A stretch of 63,769 bases of DNA from Thoreauomyces humboldtii (lineage: Eukaryota; Chytridiomycota; Chytridiomycetes; Spizellomycetales; Powellomycetaceae). A model generated the notes under the pieces. The model saw only the letters and a list, made by a program, of their open reading frames with translations, was not told the origin of the DNA and did not search any database. Made by a program: the position numbers and the translations under genes. Where the stretch lies: the NCBI GenBank assembly GCA_027596035.1, contig JADGJA010000035.1, positions 1 to 63,769 of the forward strand. Direction: 5' to 3'. This document shows positions 45,053 to 56,846 of the stretch, piece after piece. Every line of letters begins with the position of its first letter. The first letter of the stretch is position 1.

Positions 45053-46437
45053 TTAAGCCTTGTTGACGAACTCGACGCCCTTGGCGATGTTCTATGACGG
45101 GCAGAAAAGCAGAAAGGTTAATACTGGTCACGACCAGGAGATAATAGGCCGAGCTTACCTTCTTGAGCTCGGGTACGACAGCCTTGAACAGCTCCTTCTC
45201 GTAATCGGAAAGAGGACCGATCTCCTGGATCTTGGCAACACCTTCGGTCTGAATTCGGCGGAAAGGAGAATGGTATCAGGAGCACTGGACAGCAGGGCAT
45301 TGCACTGAGGTTACCTATACTTACGCCGAGCTCAACGTTGGTGGAGAAGTACTCGACGCCCTCCTTAGCGGCGATGTGCGACTTGACGTAGGTGGGCTCA
45401 ACGATGCCCTTCTCGCCCGAAAGAGCGCGGAGGAGGGAGTCGGTGAAACGGGCTCCAGCCTGGGCCATGGAGAGGGTAGCGGATCCTGAGGGGAAAAAGC
45501 AAGTCAGTGTGATGTGTTCAGGTATTGCACTCAAGCCGACGAGCTCCTTAAGAAGACCCCTTCAAAGTCCATCCGCAGGATCCACCGCTCCCACTTTCTC
45601 ATGTCCGCCTCCATCTATTTTCGAAGGTTCCACGCTTACCGGTTCCGTCCTTGGCCTTGACGACCTCGTCGCCGCCGAACTGGATGCGGTTGGTCAGCTT
45701 CTCGGTCTCCTCCTGGGAGAACTTGATGCCGGTCTGGCTGAGGAGGGGCAGGATGGTGACTCCGGAGTGTCCGCCGATGACGTGGACTGCGATCTTCTCG
45801 GGGTTGCTGCTCTTGGTCTGTCCGATGAAGGTGGAGGCGCGGACGACGTCGAGGGTGGTAACACCGAACAACCTCTTGGGGTCGAAGACGCCGGCCTTCT
45901 TGAAGACCTCGGCGACGATGGGGACGGTCGAGTTCACGGGGTTGGCGATGACAAGGATGTGGGCCTTGGGTGCGTGCTTGGCGGCGGCCTCGGCGAGGTT
46001 CTTGACGATGCCGGCGTTGGTGTTGAAGAGGTCGTCACGGGTCATTCCGGGCTTGCGGGGAACTCCTGCAGGGATGACGATGATCTGGGCGTCCTTGAGG
46101 GCATCTCCGAGCTGCTCGGGGCCCTTGTGGCCGGTCACGACGGAGTTGGTGTTGATGTGGGAGATGTCAGCGGCGACTCCGGGGGTGTTGACAATGTCGT
46201 AAAGAGCAAGACGATCGATGTTCTTGTTGAGCTTAAGGAGCAGAGACAAGGGCTGACCGATGCCACCGGCGGCGCCAAGAACAGCGACCTTGGCACCGTT
46301 CTTACATTGCGAACGAGGAGGTCATTAGATCTCGGAGGAAAGAAGACGGGGGCGCGGAAAGGGGAAGCTATCGAGGGATGCATTACCTGATAAGCAGACG
46401 AGGCGAATCCGCGAGCAAATATGCGAGTAGCGATCAT
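45053..46437 (-). CDS. MDH1: Mitochondrial malate dehydrogenase
   Basis: The first exon (46437-46387) is a 17-residue presequence ([17 protein letters not shown]), and splices in frame to [20 protein letters not shown], the NAD-binding Rossmann motif. Active-site and substrate blocks follow: [39 protein letters not shown], and the catalytic histidine in [12 protein letters not shown]. Later exons give [33 protein letters not shown] and finally [12 protein letters not shown]. The enzyme interconverts malate and oxaloacetate in the TCA cycle. Arg-rich targeting residues and the lack of a C-terminal peroxisomal signal point to the mitochondrial isoform. Codon use is strongly biased, as in RPP0. 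Confidence 0.97.
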
Positions 46438-48518
46438 CGTTCTGAAGCAAGCGGGTGTATCCTGTAGGTTGTTGGGAGGGTGATGCTGGATGCACGGGAT
46501 GAGGAATGTCGGGGAACCAGAGCGGATTTCCCCGGGGGGAAAGAACGACCAGCCAACCACCCAAAAACCACCCGAAGGGTAACCCTCCGAATGGAAAGAC
46601 AAGCCACAACGCTGGGGAGACCGTTGCGGGGAGGCTGTAGGCAACGACCGCTGCATCGTGTAGCGTTGGATCATGGTGTGCACAAGGTTCGTTTTGCAAC
46701 ATGGACAAAGCCATCCTGCAAGTCTGTCTGCGAAAGGTCGTCATCATCGTCCTGCACCTACTGTTTCATACATAGGTAGGGTCTAGTTGAGCCTACTGCT
46801 GGGGGCGGAGTGCCACGTGTGTTTCATCGGGAGTTTCGTATGTTGCGCATAGCGTTTCTTCAACAACGCATCCCTTGCTTAACTATCTGCAATACGTTAC
46901 ACATTCCCTGCGCCTGTCCGCCTGGCCCTGTTATTCATTACGATTTTCAGCTTGGGCTCCGTGTACACGGTCGTTTCTGTTCAAAGTCAATTGTCGTGCC
47001 AGCACCTCAGTTACTGCTGACCCTCCCATCGCCGTCCCTCCGACTACGAGTGACCGCTCCTTCCAATTGATGACTCGGGAGCCAGAACTTATCTCTAAAT
47101 ATCACCCGTGTACCGCAGAGCAGTGGGCTTACAGAACGGTCCTGAGGGCTGCCGAACTGATCCCAGGCTAAGCGAACGCGAATGGCACCAGCTTCCGCCG
47201 CAGGACAAAGCAGACTGCAAAGCTCACGTCGCACGGCAAGATTGTCATTGGGATTCCGTCGCGCCAAGAGCTGTGTGGAACCAGAACATAAGCAAATCAC
47301 ACTGACTGGTTGACAGGGACAGAGGTCGAGAGACTTCCGTCATAGGGTCATTGTGATCGCTTTTGTTCTGGTTCGAAGTGTCAACAGACTTCGACTTGTA
47401 TCACAATGGTTGCTCCGCAACTCACCCAGCTCCACCAGACTCGCGCAACAGTTCTTTCATGGCTTTCCAGGAAAAAATCCCATGGTTTTCCAGATGTACA
47501 TGGGCCTACGGCGGATTCGCGGATGGGCAACCCTCGCGAATCCGCGAGCAATACATGGCATGCCCTGCTGCGAGACTATTGAATCGATTTGAGATTACAT
47601 AGCTACCGTCCTTTCTTGCACTCATAGCAGAGCCGCGTCCGTGAGACATGTGACGTCGATGATTATGTACATGTATGTTGCGCATAGGCGTACAGGCTAA
47701 TGTGTCAGTCGGTGAGTCGCGACAGGCGATCGTTGCGGCCGTTTGGCGTTTGTAGACGGCCTCATAGGGTTCTACCAGTTCAGGAGGGCCAACTTTACAT
47801 GTCGTTTCCGTCGCTTATGACCCGGGCTTTTGACGATTAAAGAGCGCACATGCGAGCCGTCTAACATCGCTGCAATGGAAAATCATTAAGAGCGAAAACG
47901 ATACAGTACATTTGGTTCCATTTGACAGAGGCTCAGACAATTCCGAGGGCATAGGATGAGATGGTCGGGCGGCCGCATCGAACAATGGGCATTGTTTTCT
48001 GCACGCACCCTTTTTGGACCGCTTTCGCGTTCCTTGACCACTCCCAACTCACAGCACACTTGACCTGCGTGTACCGTTTCTCACCGAGAGTGGATTCCCA
48101 CTTTCCATCAATGTCCATGCATGTACATAGGTCACCTCGTACAATGGCCCTCCCACCCCGCCGACATCCTGCCCGGCTTCCAGGCGGCGCCCGGGTTGCC
48201 CACGGCCACACAAGTGTAGCTGGCCATACAAGTTGACCTCTCGCTTTCAGACCAAACGTTAGCATCATACAGTACACACGCGGGTCAAGCCCTGAAGCCA
48301 CAACTGAGCCACGTCCTTGGAACCCATCTACTTTTAACGAGAGCGAGGGACACTAAGCGCAGCGCATCGCTGATCGCGCGGTTAGAGACCCTTGTCGAGC
48401 CCCCAAGAGAGCCGAAGAAGTAATCGCCCCTCCGTCAGGTGCGGACGCCGCTATGGGAATCCGGATTTGCATCGAGTCTTGCACGCTAAAACTCCATTCA
48501 ACTTCCTTTTGCCGTAGG
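46438..48518. other. Two-kilobase stretch without a recognisable gene
   Basis: The MDH promoter occupies the left end and the F-box promoter the right end. Between about 46.8 and 48.4 kb, frames are short and without homology, and I found no tRNA or transposon terminus. One GC-rich hairpin is listed separately. A non-coding transcript cannot be excluded from sequence alone. Confidence 0.5.
47511..47545. repeat. Perfect 11-bp inverted repeat with a 13-nt loop
   Basis: The arms GCGGATTCGCG (47511-47521) and CGCGAATCCGC (47535-47545) are exact reverse complements. The structure is GC-rich and lies in the gene-free stretch. Confidence 0.8.
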
Positions 48519-50138
48519 ATGGACGATGATAACGATGATGATCAACAGGCTCCTAGATCACGTCGACGACTGATAGTTCCGACGCTGCCTGTCGAGATTC
48601 TTGAACGCGTCTTTCGTCATTATGTCCTGACCTACCACCAACCTCGCGCTAAACTCTTGGAGGCCTGTCGCGCCTGGCGATCGATCGCCATTTCGCTCGG
48701 CCCACTTTGGTCAAACATCGCCTGGTGTGAAAGTCCGGCCACGGCCAGGAACGCGGACGCCCTGCCCTGCCGCAGCATGACAGCGTTCGCCTTCCACGTG
48801 TCCCGCGCGGCCACAAATTGCGTGGAGGTCGAGCTCGAGATATGGCATCAGACGGAGGTGCTGCCTGATTACGAGGGCATGACGGACGTGATGTGGGCAG
48901 CCATGGTCTGCATCGCTCGGTGCAGGTCCATGACTCTATCGATCCCTGGATGTCTTCTTCAGATTCCGGAACACAGCCTGACTACCCTCACGTTCATAGC
49001 TTTGCGGAGCCTCACCCTCATCGAGAGTGGTTGGCCTGCGTGGGAAGGAATGGCCGACGGTTTTATGCGTGGCCTGGCCTCTTCGGCGCCCAATTTGACG
49101 GAACTTGGAATCGAGTGCAGGCTTCGGCAGCAGCCCTGCTTCTTCTCCATGTCTCGCATGCCCACCGTGGTCCTTTCCCGCATCCAGAAGCTGCGGCTGG
49201 TCGACTACTGTGATCGCGTTCCGTGGGTGGATCTGATCAACCTCCAATCGCTGTTTCTTGCTGCGCAGGTTTCGGGCTTAGCCAACATTCCCGCTGTGTT
49301 GTTGACGCAGCTGCGTCACCTCGTCCTTACGGGCGTTCGTTCGGAGTCATGCTCCTACCACGACTACCTTCCGAAGAGAGAATCATTCGAACATCTACGG
49401 AGCCTCGAACTACGTGATTGTCGGTTCGACCTGTCGTTCATCATGTTATCCACGCTCGAAGAACTTGCCATCGTTGATTCGGTTAGGCCAATCCACGACT
49501 TCATAGGAAATCTTCCTCCGACCGACCCCTACCCACGCTGCTTTCACGTTTCCATGCGACCGCGCGTGCTGCGACTGGACATCACGGCAGATCCGTTTCC
49601 TTGGACCGAGACAACGACGTTACCGCTGTTCAGCTCCGTGCAGGAGCTGCATGTGACTGTCGTCTCCTCCCCTTCGCCAACGCTCGAGCTTCCAACCTGG
49701 CTTGTCCGAATCCTGGTCGACGACGCACAGAACTCGCCAGCCGCGTTCCCGAACCTGATCGCACTCACCGTTCTCCTGCCCACGCCGACGTCCACGTACT
49801 TGCCAACACCCTTATCGTCGACGACATCATTGGATGGATCGGCTTCTCGAGCACGTCCTCGTGACCCAGCGGCATTGGACGATGCCCTGCATCTCGTCAA
49901 AGCTTTGGTCCGACGACGCGAGGAAGTCGCTCCAGGCATGGTTCCGCCTCTCCGGATGGTCAAGGCCGGACTCTACTTCGTCCCTCCGGCGGTCCGTCTG
50001 GCCAGCGTGCAGGATCCCCGCGCCTGGTGGCACAAGGAGTGGATCACGCTGACACTTCCTCTCGTCCATGCAGCTGGGAAGAGAAATCCGGCGGAAACAG
50101 GCATTCGACTCGGGAAGGCGCGCGAGCCTTCTCGTTGA
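48519..50138 (+). CDS. F-box protein with leucine-rich-like C-terminal region
   Basis: A single-exon frame; I chose the Met before DDDNDDDQQAPRSRR (48519), leaving 539 aa, because the 22 residues before it look like leader. Residues about 20-65 (VPTLPVEILERVFRHYVL, then ACRAWRSIAISLGPLWSNI) match the fungal F-box consensus including the LW motif. The remainder has irregular Leu-rich blocks (LTTLTFIALRSLTLIE, LTELGIECRL, LRSLELRDCRFDL, STLEELAIVD) typical of fungal F-box/LRR proteins. It would act as a substrate receptor of an SCF ligase. Such genes are usually numerous and fast-evolving; no target can be named. Confidence 0.8.
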   Translation: MDDDNDDDQQAPRSRRRLIVPTLPVEILERVFRHYVLTYHQPRAKLLEACRAWRSIAISLGPLWSNIAWCESPATARNADALPCRSMTAFAFHVSRAATNCVEVELEIWHQTEVLPDYEGMTDVMWAAMVCIARCRSMTLSIPGCLLQIPEHSLTTLTFIALRSLTLIESGWPAWEGMADGFMRGLASSAPNLTELGIECRLRQQPCFFSMSRMPTVVLSRIQKLRLVDYCDRVPWVDLINLQSLFLAAQVSGLANIPAVLLTQLRHLVLTGVRSESCSYHDYLPKRESFEHLRSLELRDCRFDLSFIMLSTLEELAIVDSVRPIHDFIGNLPPTDPYPRCFHVSMRPRVLRLDITADPFPWTETTTLPLFSSVQELHVTVVSSPSPTLELPTWLVRILVDDAQNSPAAFPNLIALTVLLPTPTSTYLPTPLSSTTSLDGSASRARPRDPAALDDALHLVKALVRRREEVAPGMVPPLRMVKAGLYFVPPAVRLASVQDPRAWWHKEWITLTLPLVHAAGKRNPAETGIRLGKAREPSR

Positions 50139-50991
50139 CCTGGATGCCACTGAACCCTTACTGTCACTCTGCGCCTCTATATCTTTTTACTAGTAAATGA
50201 TACCTATTCGCGACGTGTTCTTCCTCTCCGTGTGTTGGCCTTGCCAGCGGGCATGGTTTTCCTGATGATGCCTATAATATGATGCCGAGACGCTTATTGC
50301 ACGCAGAAGCGACCACGGGAGTTTGTGTTTGCAAGGCTCGGCGACTTTGATTTTGGATTTGGACAGCCTCTTTTTGGAGCGTGCAGCAGCGAACCGTAAC
50401 CGTTTGCCTTGCAACCAACGACATCGGTGGGAAGCTCAACAAAGAAAACAAAACAGCAGGATGGACGAACAATGGTCGCTTTGCACCCGCTTCTCTACAG
50501 GTATACACGCAGTACCGTAGCATGCGCATGCCCTTTCGCCCGTCGCCGTCTTCACCCGTCAAACATGGAGACTTACTGGAGAGGACTGCCCGATCTGGCA
50601 CGTGGGATATCCACGCTGGAGCAACGGAGGGGTGAGGTGCAGTGATGGGGCTCGCACCGCCGGTTTCTCGGTGCTGTACACCGTTCGTTTCTGTTGTGTT
50701 TTTTCAAGAAGCGTTGTTGTATCCTTTTGGAAGCGCCGCCCTCGCCGCCCCTGCCTGCTCGTGTCCCGCACCGCCCAGGCTGTGTGTCGAGACACGTCGA
50801 GACCGACATTGTTCGCAGGCACTTCGTCGGACCTCTGGCTGCTTGCCCTTGTCTCAAGCTCGCCTTGGTTCCTTCTCCGATACATCACCGAGAGGTCACG
50901 TCCCTCCAAGTTCATCTAGTCCCGTAGCTCGTGTTCTGAGACTGGACTACCGAAGATCACATTCTGACACACAAAGATCACCTTTGCCGAA
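50139..50991. other. Intergenic region upstream of the CSC1-like gene
   Basis: 853 bp; several frames of 60-140 codons on both strands overlap each other and have no homology, so none is annotated. It should contain the F-box 3' UTR and the channel promoter. Confidence 0.4.
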
Positions 50992-53900
50992 ATGGCATCA
51001 GTCCCCACAAATCCCGATCAGATCCTTCAGGTTCGTGAGACTGGCTCAGATTCTATGCTAATATGCTCGCGACGCGGCCATGATGCTGGTGGTTCTCGAT
51101 CAGATTCAGTCCATAGGCTTGTCTCTGACCTCTTCCGCTCACGCTCCACCTCTTTTTGCTAGGATGTCTCGTTGGGCTCCTTCCTGTCCGCGCTCTGGGT
51201 CTCTGGAGCCACTGGTCTCGCATTTTATACGGCGTTTACAGTGCTTCGACCAAGATTCCCATTGATCTAGTAAGCGGCTGCAAATCTCGAGAGCTGCCTG
51301 CAGGTCCATATTCTGATCCTTGATCCTAGCTCGCCACGCACATTTCTCGTACCCAAAAGGTATGGGATGCCTGGTTTTCTGAGAAGCGACATGTACCCAT
51401 ACTCATTTCATGCGTGCTCGCAGGATCGCATCGAAGCCTCTGAAAAAATGGTTCTCCTGGATGACGCTAGGTTGGAAGATGGATGATGCCGACACGATCC
51501 GGCGCATAGGCGCGGATAACTGGGCGGCAATCTATTACATGAAGATGCTGCTGCGGCTGTTCATTTTCATTGGCCTCGCATCGGCCGTGATACTCATGCC
51601 TTTGTATGCAACCGGAGGCAATGGGCAAGTCGGTCTCAACCTGCTTCACGTAAGGATGTGTTCCAGCGTATTTTGAGGACGTTGAGCTGATCGACGACCT
51701 GCTTCACATAGATGGGCAACCTACCCGAGCAGTCCGACAAGCTTTGGGCTACTTTGATCATGTCTTTCCTGCTCGTGCTGGGCGTTATCCATTTTATCTT
51801 CAAGATCTTGGCTAAGGCTTCGTGGCTTAGGCATTCGTTCGTCCTTGGACCGGACCAACACAAGTCGCTCTCGGGATACACGCTCGTCGTCAGAGATATC
51901 CCGCGTGAATTGAGAGATCCTGCCATCATTCGCGACCTGTTCAACCGTGTGCAGCCTAACAAAGTCTTGGATGTTATCCTCATCCGCGACGTGAAAGAGA
52001 TCAACAAGATGTACAAAAAGCATATGGCGGCGCGTAACAATATCGAAAAGGCGTGTGCAAAATTCCTCTCAAACGTCGCCAAACAGCATGCCAAAGACGT
52101 CAAAAATCATCAGCATGAGGACTTGGAAACCCCGGAAGGGCCTTCTCCAGCTCTGCTTGCGGACCGGCCAGAGCATAAAGAGAAACTGGTCATCGGAGAC
52201 AAAGTCGATACGATTGCCCACAATCTCGAACAGATGAGGGAGCTCGAGGTCAAGCTCAAGGAGAAACGAATCGAAGCATACGCTGGGCTGGAGAAGGCCG
52301 AGTCAGCGGCGTTTGTTGTTTTCTCTGATTTGTACGCCCCTCACGTTGCCGCTCTGGCAAACATCCATGGAACGCCAGGGGTCATGTGGGACAAACAGGC
52401 CGTTGTCGAACCTGCGGATGTCATTTGGGACAATCTCGATATGAAGATGTATGACCGACTGGTCAGAAAGCTTTTCTCAACCGCCGCACTAGCCGGTCTA
52501 GTTATTGGATGGGGCATCTTGAGTGAGTCGGCGGCTGATGAATACCGTTTGCATGCCACTTCCTAATCGGCGTTTCCTTAGCCACTTTCCTTGCGGGCAT
52601 CGCGAATTTGGTCACGCTTGTCAAGTACTTTCCATTCCTTAGTGGTCTCCTCAATCTTCCTCAGAACGCCATCAAAATCATTCAGGGAGTGCTTCCAACT
52701 GTAGCGGTTGCGATCTTATTCGCGCTACTCCCCATACTTCTGAGATGTACGTTGCGGCGCTCCAAAGCTACATGGGCCTTTACTGACATTTTACTTTCTA
52801 GACCTTTCCATCTTTTCGGGAGCTATGACAAGGACGGGCGTCGAGCGAGAATTGATCAATCAGTATTTTGCGTTCCTTGTCTTCAACGTGTAAGTCGCGC
52901 CGGTCGATTTCCCGCCAAGATGTTTCGTAACGTACGGACTTTTTGCTTTCAGGCTCTTGATTATCACTGTATCCGGCTCGATTATGAAAACACTGAAGGA
53001 CATCGAGCACGATCCCAGTTCTGTTTTCCGCATCATGAGTCGCATTTTGCCATCGGCGGCATCTTTCTACATCAACTACATCTCCCTGCTCACATTGACC
53101 GGTCCGGCCGGGGAACTTCTTCAAATCGCGTCCCTTGTCATCAAGCCACTCCTACTCAAGTTTTTGTCCGGTACACCGCGCGCGATTTGGCAAAAGAGCC
53201 AGCCTACCTTCTTCCAGTCTGGCGTGCCCATGGCTGCACACAGCTTTATTGCGACGCTTGGCATCGTCTACATGACCATCGCCCCACTGATCCCGTTGGT
53301 TTGCTGCGTGTACTTCGCCCTTTGGTACATGGCATACTCTTATCAGATGAAGTGAGTGATAGGTTTCAGCTTTCCCTCCACTTATCTTTCTTAACCAAGT
53401 TTCCCGTAGCTACGTCTACGCCACGAGATCGCAGACGGGCGGCTTTTACATGCACATTGCTGCCAAGCAGCTCTTTGTCGCCCTGTATCTCCATCAAGTT
53501 ATCATGGTCGGTTTATTCTTGCTCAGTCAGGCTTGGGTGCAGACGGGCATCGTCTTCATCTCGATTATTATCACTATCTGTGCACACCAACGAGCGAACC
53601 TTTACACCGAGCTCATGCGCGCCATCCCCGCTAAGGCTGCGCTGGACCTCAGCGGAAAGCAGAAGTTGACCATGGATGAGTACGTCCAGCGCGCGCTCGT
53701 CAGCAACGAACCATGGCGCGATGAGGTGGACGCGCAACTCGAAATGGATCAAAAATCCGAGCACAACAGGGTTGTTCGCCAAAAGACTTCCGAACTCGAC
53801 GGGATGACCAAGTCGAGCGGCCTTCCTATCATCGACCATCCTCATAACGATGATCTGGCAAAGGACAAGCTCGCAAACGCAGACGTGCACTCCGACGCTC

Positions 53901-54520
53901 ATAAAGTTACCTCCGAAGAAACAACCGCTTACCGAGATTTAGCGGAAAAGAATTTGACTGCAACGCAGCACAACCCCGAAGGTGATCAGCCTGCTGCGGC
54001 GGCTTACAAAGACCCGAAAGATGCCAACCCACGCAAGGAGGAAGCGACCGCGGAACGGGAGCTGAAAGGGGACGGCATCGCTGCGATCAGCGAGCCCGAA
54101 CGCACAGCGGCATACAGAGAACCGAAAACCTCCGCTCATATCCCTCACGCGTCGGAGGAGGTCAACCTCCATCCTATGGACAACCATCCGAGCTCACCCA
54201 CCGCAGTCTCCAGCAGTCGAAACAGCACCCTTCGTGGCAGCGGGGACGAGACTCCTGATGCTGCCGGTCCTGTAGACGGGCCCGTGGACGACCCCACCAA
54301 CCCCGACGAGTTCGAGGTGCGCTTCATGCACCCCGCCCTTCGTCCCGACCCTCTCAGCATCTGGATCGCTAAAGACTCGTTCGGCGTCTCCGAAGATGTC
54401 CTTCGTCCAGAGATCGAGGGCGGGTGCGGCGCGAAGTTCGTTTACGAGGATACCACCGTCAACACGCGCGGCAAGATGCGGGTGCCGACTTCTGTTATTG
54501 CCCGCGAGCACGAGCCTTAG
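50992..54520 (+). CDS. CSC1: CSC1/OSCA/TMEM63 family cation channel
   Basis: A multi-exon gene. Short first exons (MASVPTNPDQILQ; DVSLGSFLSALWVSGATGL; SPRTFLVPKR) join in frame to the N-terminal spans. A cytosolic loop between TM2 and TM3 has the family's RRM-like fold (YTLVVRDIPRELRDPAIIRD) and ends AFVVFSDLYAPHVAA. The core contains EPADVIWDNLDM, FPFLSGLLNLPQ, QGVLPTVAVAILFALLP, then ASFYINYI and the pore-region helices to LYLHQVIMVGLF. About eleven spans are expected. The family forms osmo- or mechanosensitive, Ca2+-permeable channels in plasma or internal membranes. The C-terminal 250 residues are a charged disordered tail with loose AYRD/AYKDP/AYREP repeats, ending in a conserved block (HPALRPDPLSIWIAKDSFG). 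Confidence 0.92.
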
Positions 54521-54839
54521 GTTTCGTGGAGCGTATCATTTCGTGTCCTGGGGCGTATCATTTGCATGTTTTTTTTTGGCATCCCATTCCTGTGTTTTTT
54601 GCATCCCACTTCCACCCTTCCCAGTTAGGTATCTTGACAGAAGCATTCCAATTCAAATCCACTCTGCAACTATTGGTGAAGTGTAAACGGAGCTACATCA
54701 CACGATGTAGGCGATTGCTTGTATTGAATTGCATCACAGAATGTGGCCGATGCTTGGTGTTCAGATGTAGGTTATACGCTTTCCTGGTGAGTTCAATTAC
54801 GGTCGCTTTTTAAGTGGTAATAGTGTAGCGTAATCCTCG
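54521..54839. other. Convergent intergenic region, no gene seen
   Basis: 319 bp of low-GC sequence between two stop codons; likely 3' UTRs of the channel gene and the Sel1-repeat gene. Confidence 0.4.
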
Positions 54840-56275
54840 TCAAGCCCCTTCTAGCAACTCCTGGAATGCTCCGTCGCCCATCGCATCCAGCCTCTGAAGA
54901 TCTCGTGCCTCGAACTGGTCTCCTTTAGCCAACGCTTCTCGAAATATCTCCTTGGCCCTCGCTCGATCCGCAGGCATCCCGTCTCCGAACCACATACATC
55001 TAGCGAGAGCCCAGGCAGCCTCCGGCTGACCACGGTCCGCTGCCATCTCATAAAGCTCTACAGCACGAGCTCGATCCTTCGTGCAGCCTTCCCCCGACCA
55101 GATCATGTTTCCCAACTTTGTGGCGCTCGTCATACAGCCTTGCTGAACGGCCTCGCTGTAATACAAGTGGGCCAGGGTCTCGTTGGGCTTCTCGTCAGGG
55201 GCTGAAGCGTCAACATCGCGTTAGCATTTCCTAGCCGTGGCAAACGAACGACCTATTACTTCCACAGAGCTTACATCCGTAACCGGTCCGATAGCATTCT
55301 GCGAGGGCGTGAAAGGATGGCGCCCAGCCTTCCTTGGCACACTGAGCGAAAAGAGTGAAGGCCCGAACACGGTCCCGCGGCACCCCGACATCTCCATGGT
55401 ACAGGATATCCCCGGCAGCTGCGCGAGCCGCCGCATCACCTTGGATGGCTGCCTCGAGATACAGTCGTAGAGCGGACGGTACATCCTTCTGTACACCGTC
55501 TGTGCCGTGCTGATAGGACTGAGCGAGGTGACGAAGGGAATAGACATCACCATCCGATGCGGCGAGGCGAGAATAACGGAGCATCTTCTCTTGTACTGGT
55601 TCGGGGTCGTCTTCATTCTGGTCGGATGAAGAAGGCTTGGCGGAACCTGACTTGACCCTCGGAAGCTTGTATAGAACGTTCGCTTCTTCGAAGTAATACT
55701 TCGCCAGTTCCCGGATTGCACCACGATCGCCTTTGTCGCCAGCTCTTTCCAGGAACTCGATCGACTTTTCCTGATCGACTCCGCAACCTTGCCCCGTTGC
55801 GTAGCATTCGGCGACTCTCAGAATGCCAGTTACGTCGTCCCAGCGATCAGCAGCGATCTTCCACAGACGGAAAGCCCTTCTTTGATGCTTCCGAGTTCGC
55901 AGGATAGCTGCGGAACTCGTACTAGACTCCCTTGAGGTGCCATCCTCCGCTTCGCTCGAAACTTCCTCCTCCGAGTCCTCTTCCTCTCCCTCGTTGCTGT
56001 AACCATCCATTCTCCAAAGCCATTCTGCTAAAAGCAGCATAGACGGGAGGTCCCCGTCTTTTGCAGCGTACCCAACGACCCGTCTCGCCTCACGTTGCCG
56101 GCCACCCTGCCACAGCAAAATGCCCGCCTTCCGTGCCGCGTCCGCGGACCCTCCTCTTGCCCCTGCGACGTAGAATTCGACTAGACGCGCTCGCCTCGTT
56201 TCGGGATCTTCGTCGGCATCGTCGAATCGAGCGAACCCAGCGCCGCCCGGCCCGCTGCGTTGGAAGTGGGCTCAG
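54840..56275 (-). CDS. Sel1-like repeat (TPR-like) protein
   Basis: Solenoid protein with at least six Sel1 repeats (about 36 residues each). Examples are CYATGQGCGVDQEKSIEFLE, DVPSALRLYLEAAIQGDAAA, YHGDVGVPRDRVRAFTLF, CYRTGYGCK, then KLGNMIWSGEGCTKDRARAV and ARCMWFGDGMPADRARAKEI. A Ser/Glu-rich acidic insert separates the first repeats. An intron lies near 55206-55270 and joins GYGCKL... to DEKPNETLAHLYY. The first Met in the main frame is at 56118, but the frame stays open to about 56275 with a natural sequence (FDDADEDPETRRARLVEFYV), so the start must lie on an upstream exon I could not fix. Sel1 proteins serve ERAD, chitin synthase control or signalling scaffolds; the role here is unknown. 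Confidence 0.75.
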
Positions 56276-56846
56276 CCAATTCTAAGAGCCGGGAGGGACA
56301 AGGAGACAGTCGCAAGCTTACGGATCTTCTTGGTACATGTCCCAGCCCGGATAGCCCAGTGCTCTACGTCTTCTTATCTTATAGAAGGGTGACTAGCTCG
56401 GGTCCTTAACGTGGTAAGTCAAAGCCGTTCCCTTTGTATGATGGCGATGTTGGGGAAGAAGGTTCCGAGGGTTCGGACAGCGAATGCTGATAACGTAGTT
56501 CTCGCACCCTTTTCGTCTCGAACGAGCTGCCCACTCATACTACCGGTATCGTCTTTGTTCAAAAATACATACGTTCTCACCTATTCGACAAGATACATAG
56601 GAAGTTCTTCTATCAAAGAAGTTGATCATGAATCCAGCGATCAACGAATGAGGATGATGCAGAGAAAAGGTGACATGCTAGAGCTCAGATAGAACCCTCC
56701 AAAAACCTGCCTCATGTCGCAGGCAGCAGCATCAGTAGACCTGCAGAAACAATGAATGTGCCGCTGCAACGTCCTCATGGCAAACCCATGAGGTCTAGAA
56801 GTCATGCGATCAGAATAGATGCGCCAGACGAACTATCGAAAAAACA
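56276..56846. other. Intergenic region between two minus-strand genes
   Basis: About 570 bp holding the 5' end of the Sel1-repeat gene, including a probable small first exon near 56300-56350, and the 3' UTR of TFIIE-beta. A possible final TFIIE-beta exon near 56770-56790 cannot be excluded. Confidence 0.4.

Noticed and set aside
45392..46390. 332-codon frame antisense to malate dehydrogenase
   Set aside because: Same codon-bias effect; crosses MDH introns and has no homology.
50272..51061. Several 80-140 codon frames on both strands upstream of CSC1
   Set aside because: They overlap one another, lack homology and have compositions typical of non-coding GC-rich DNA.
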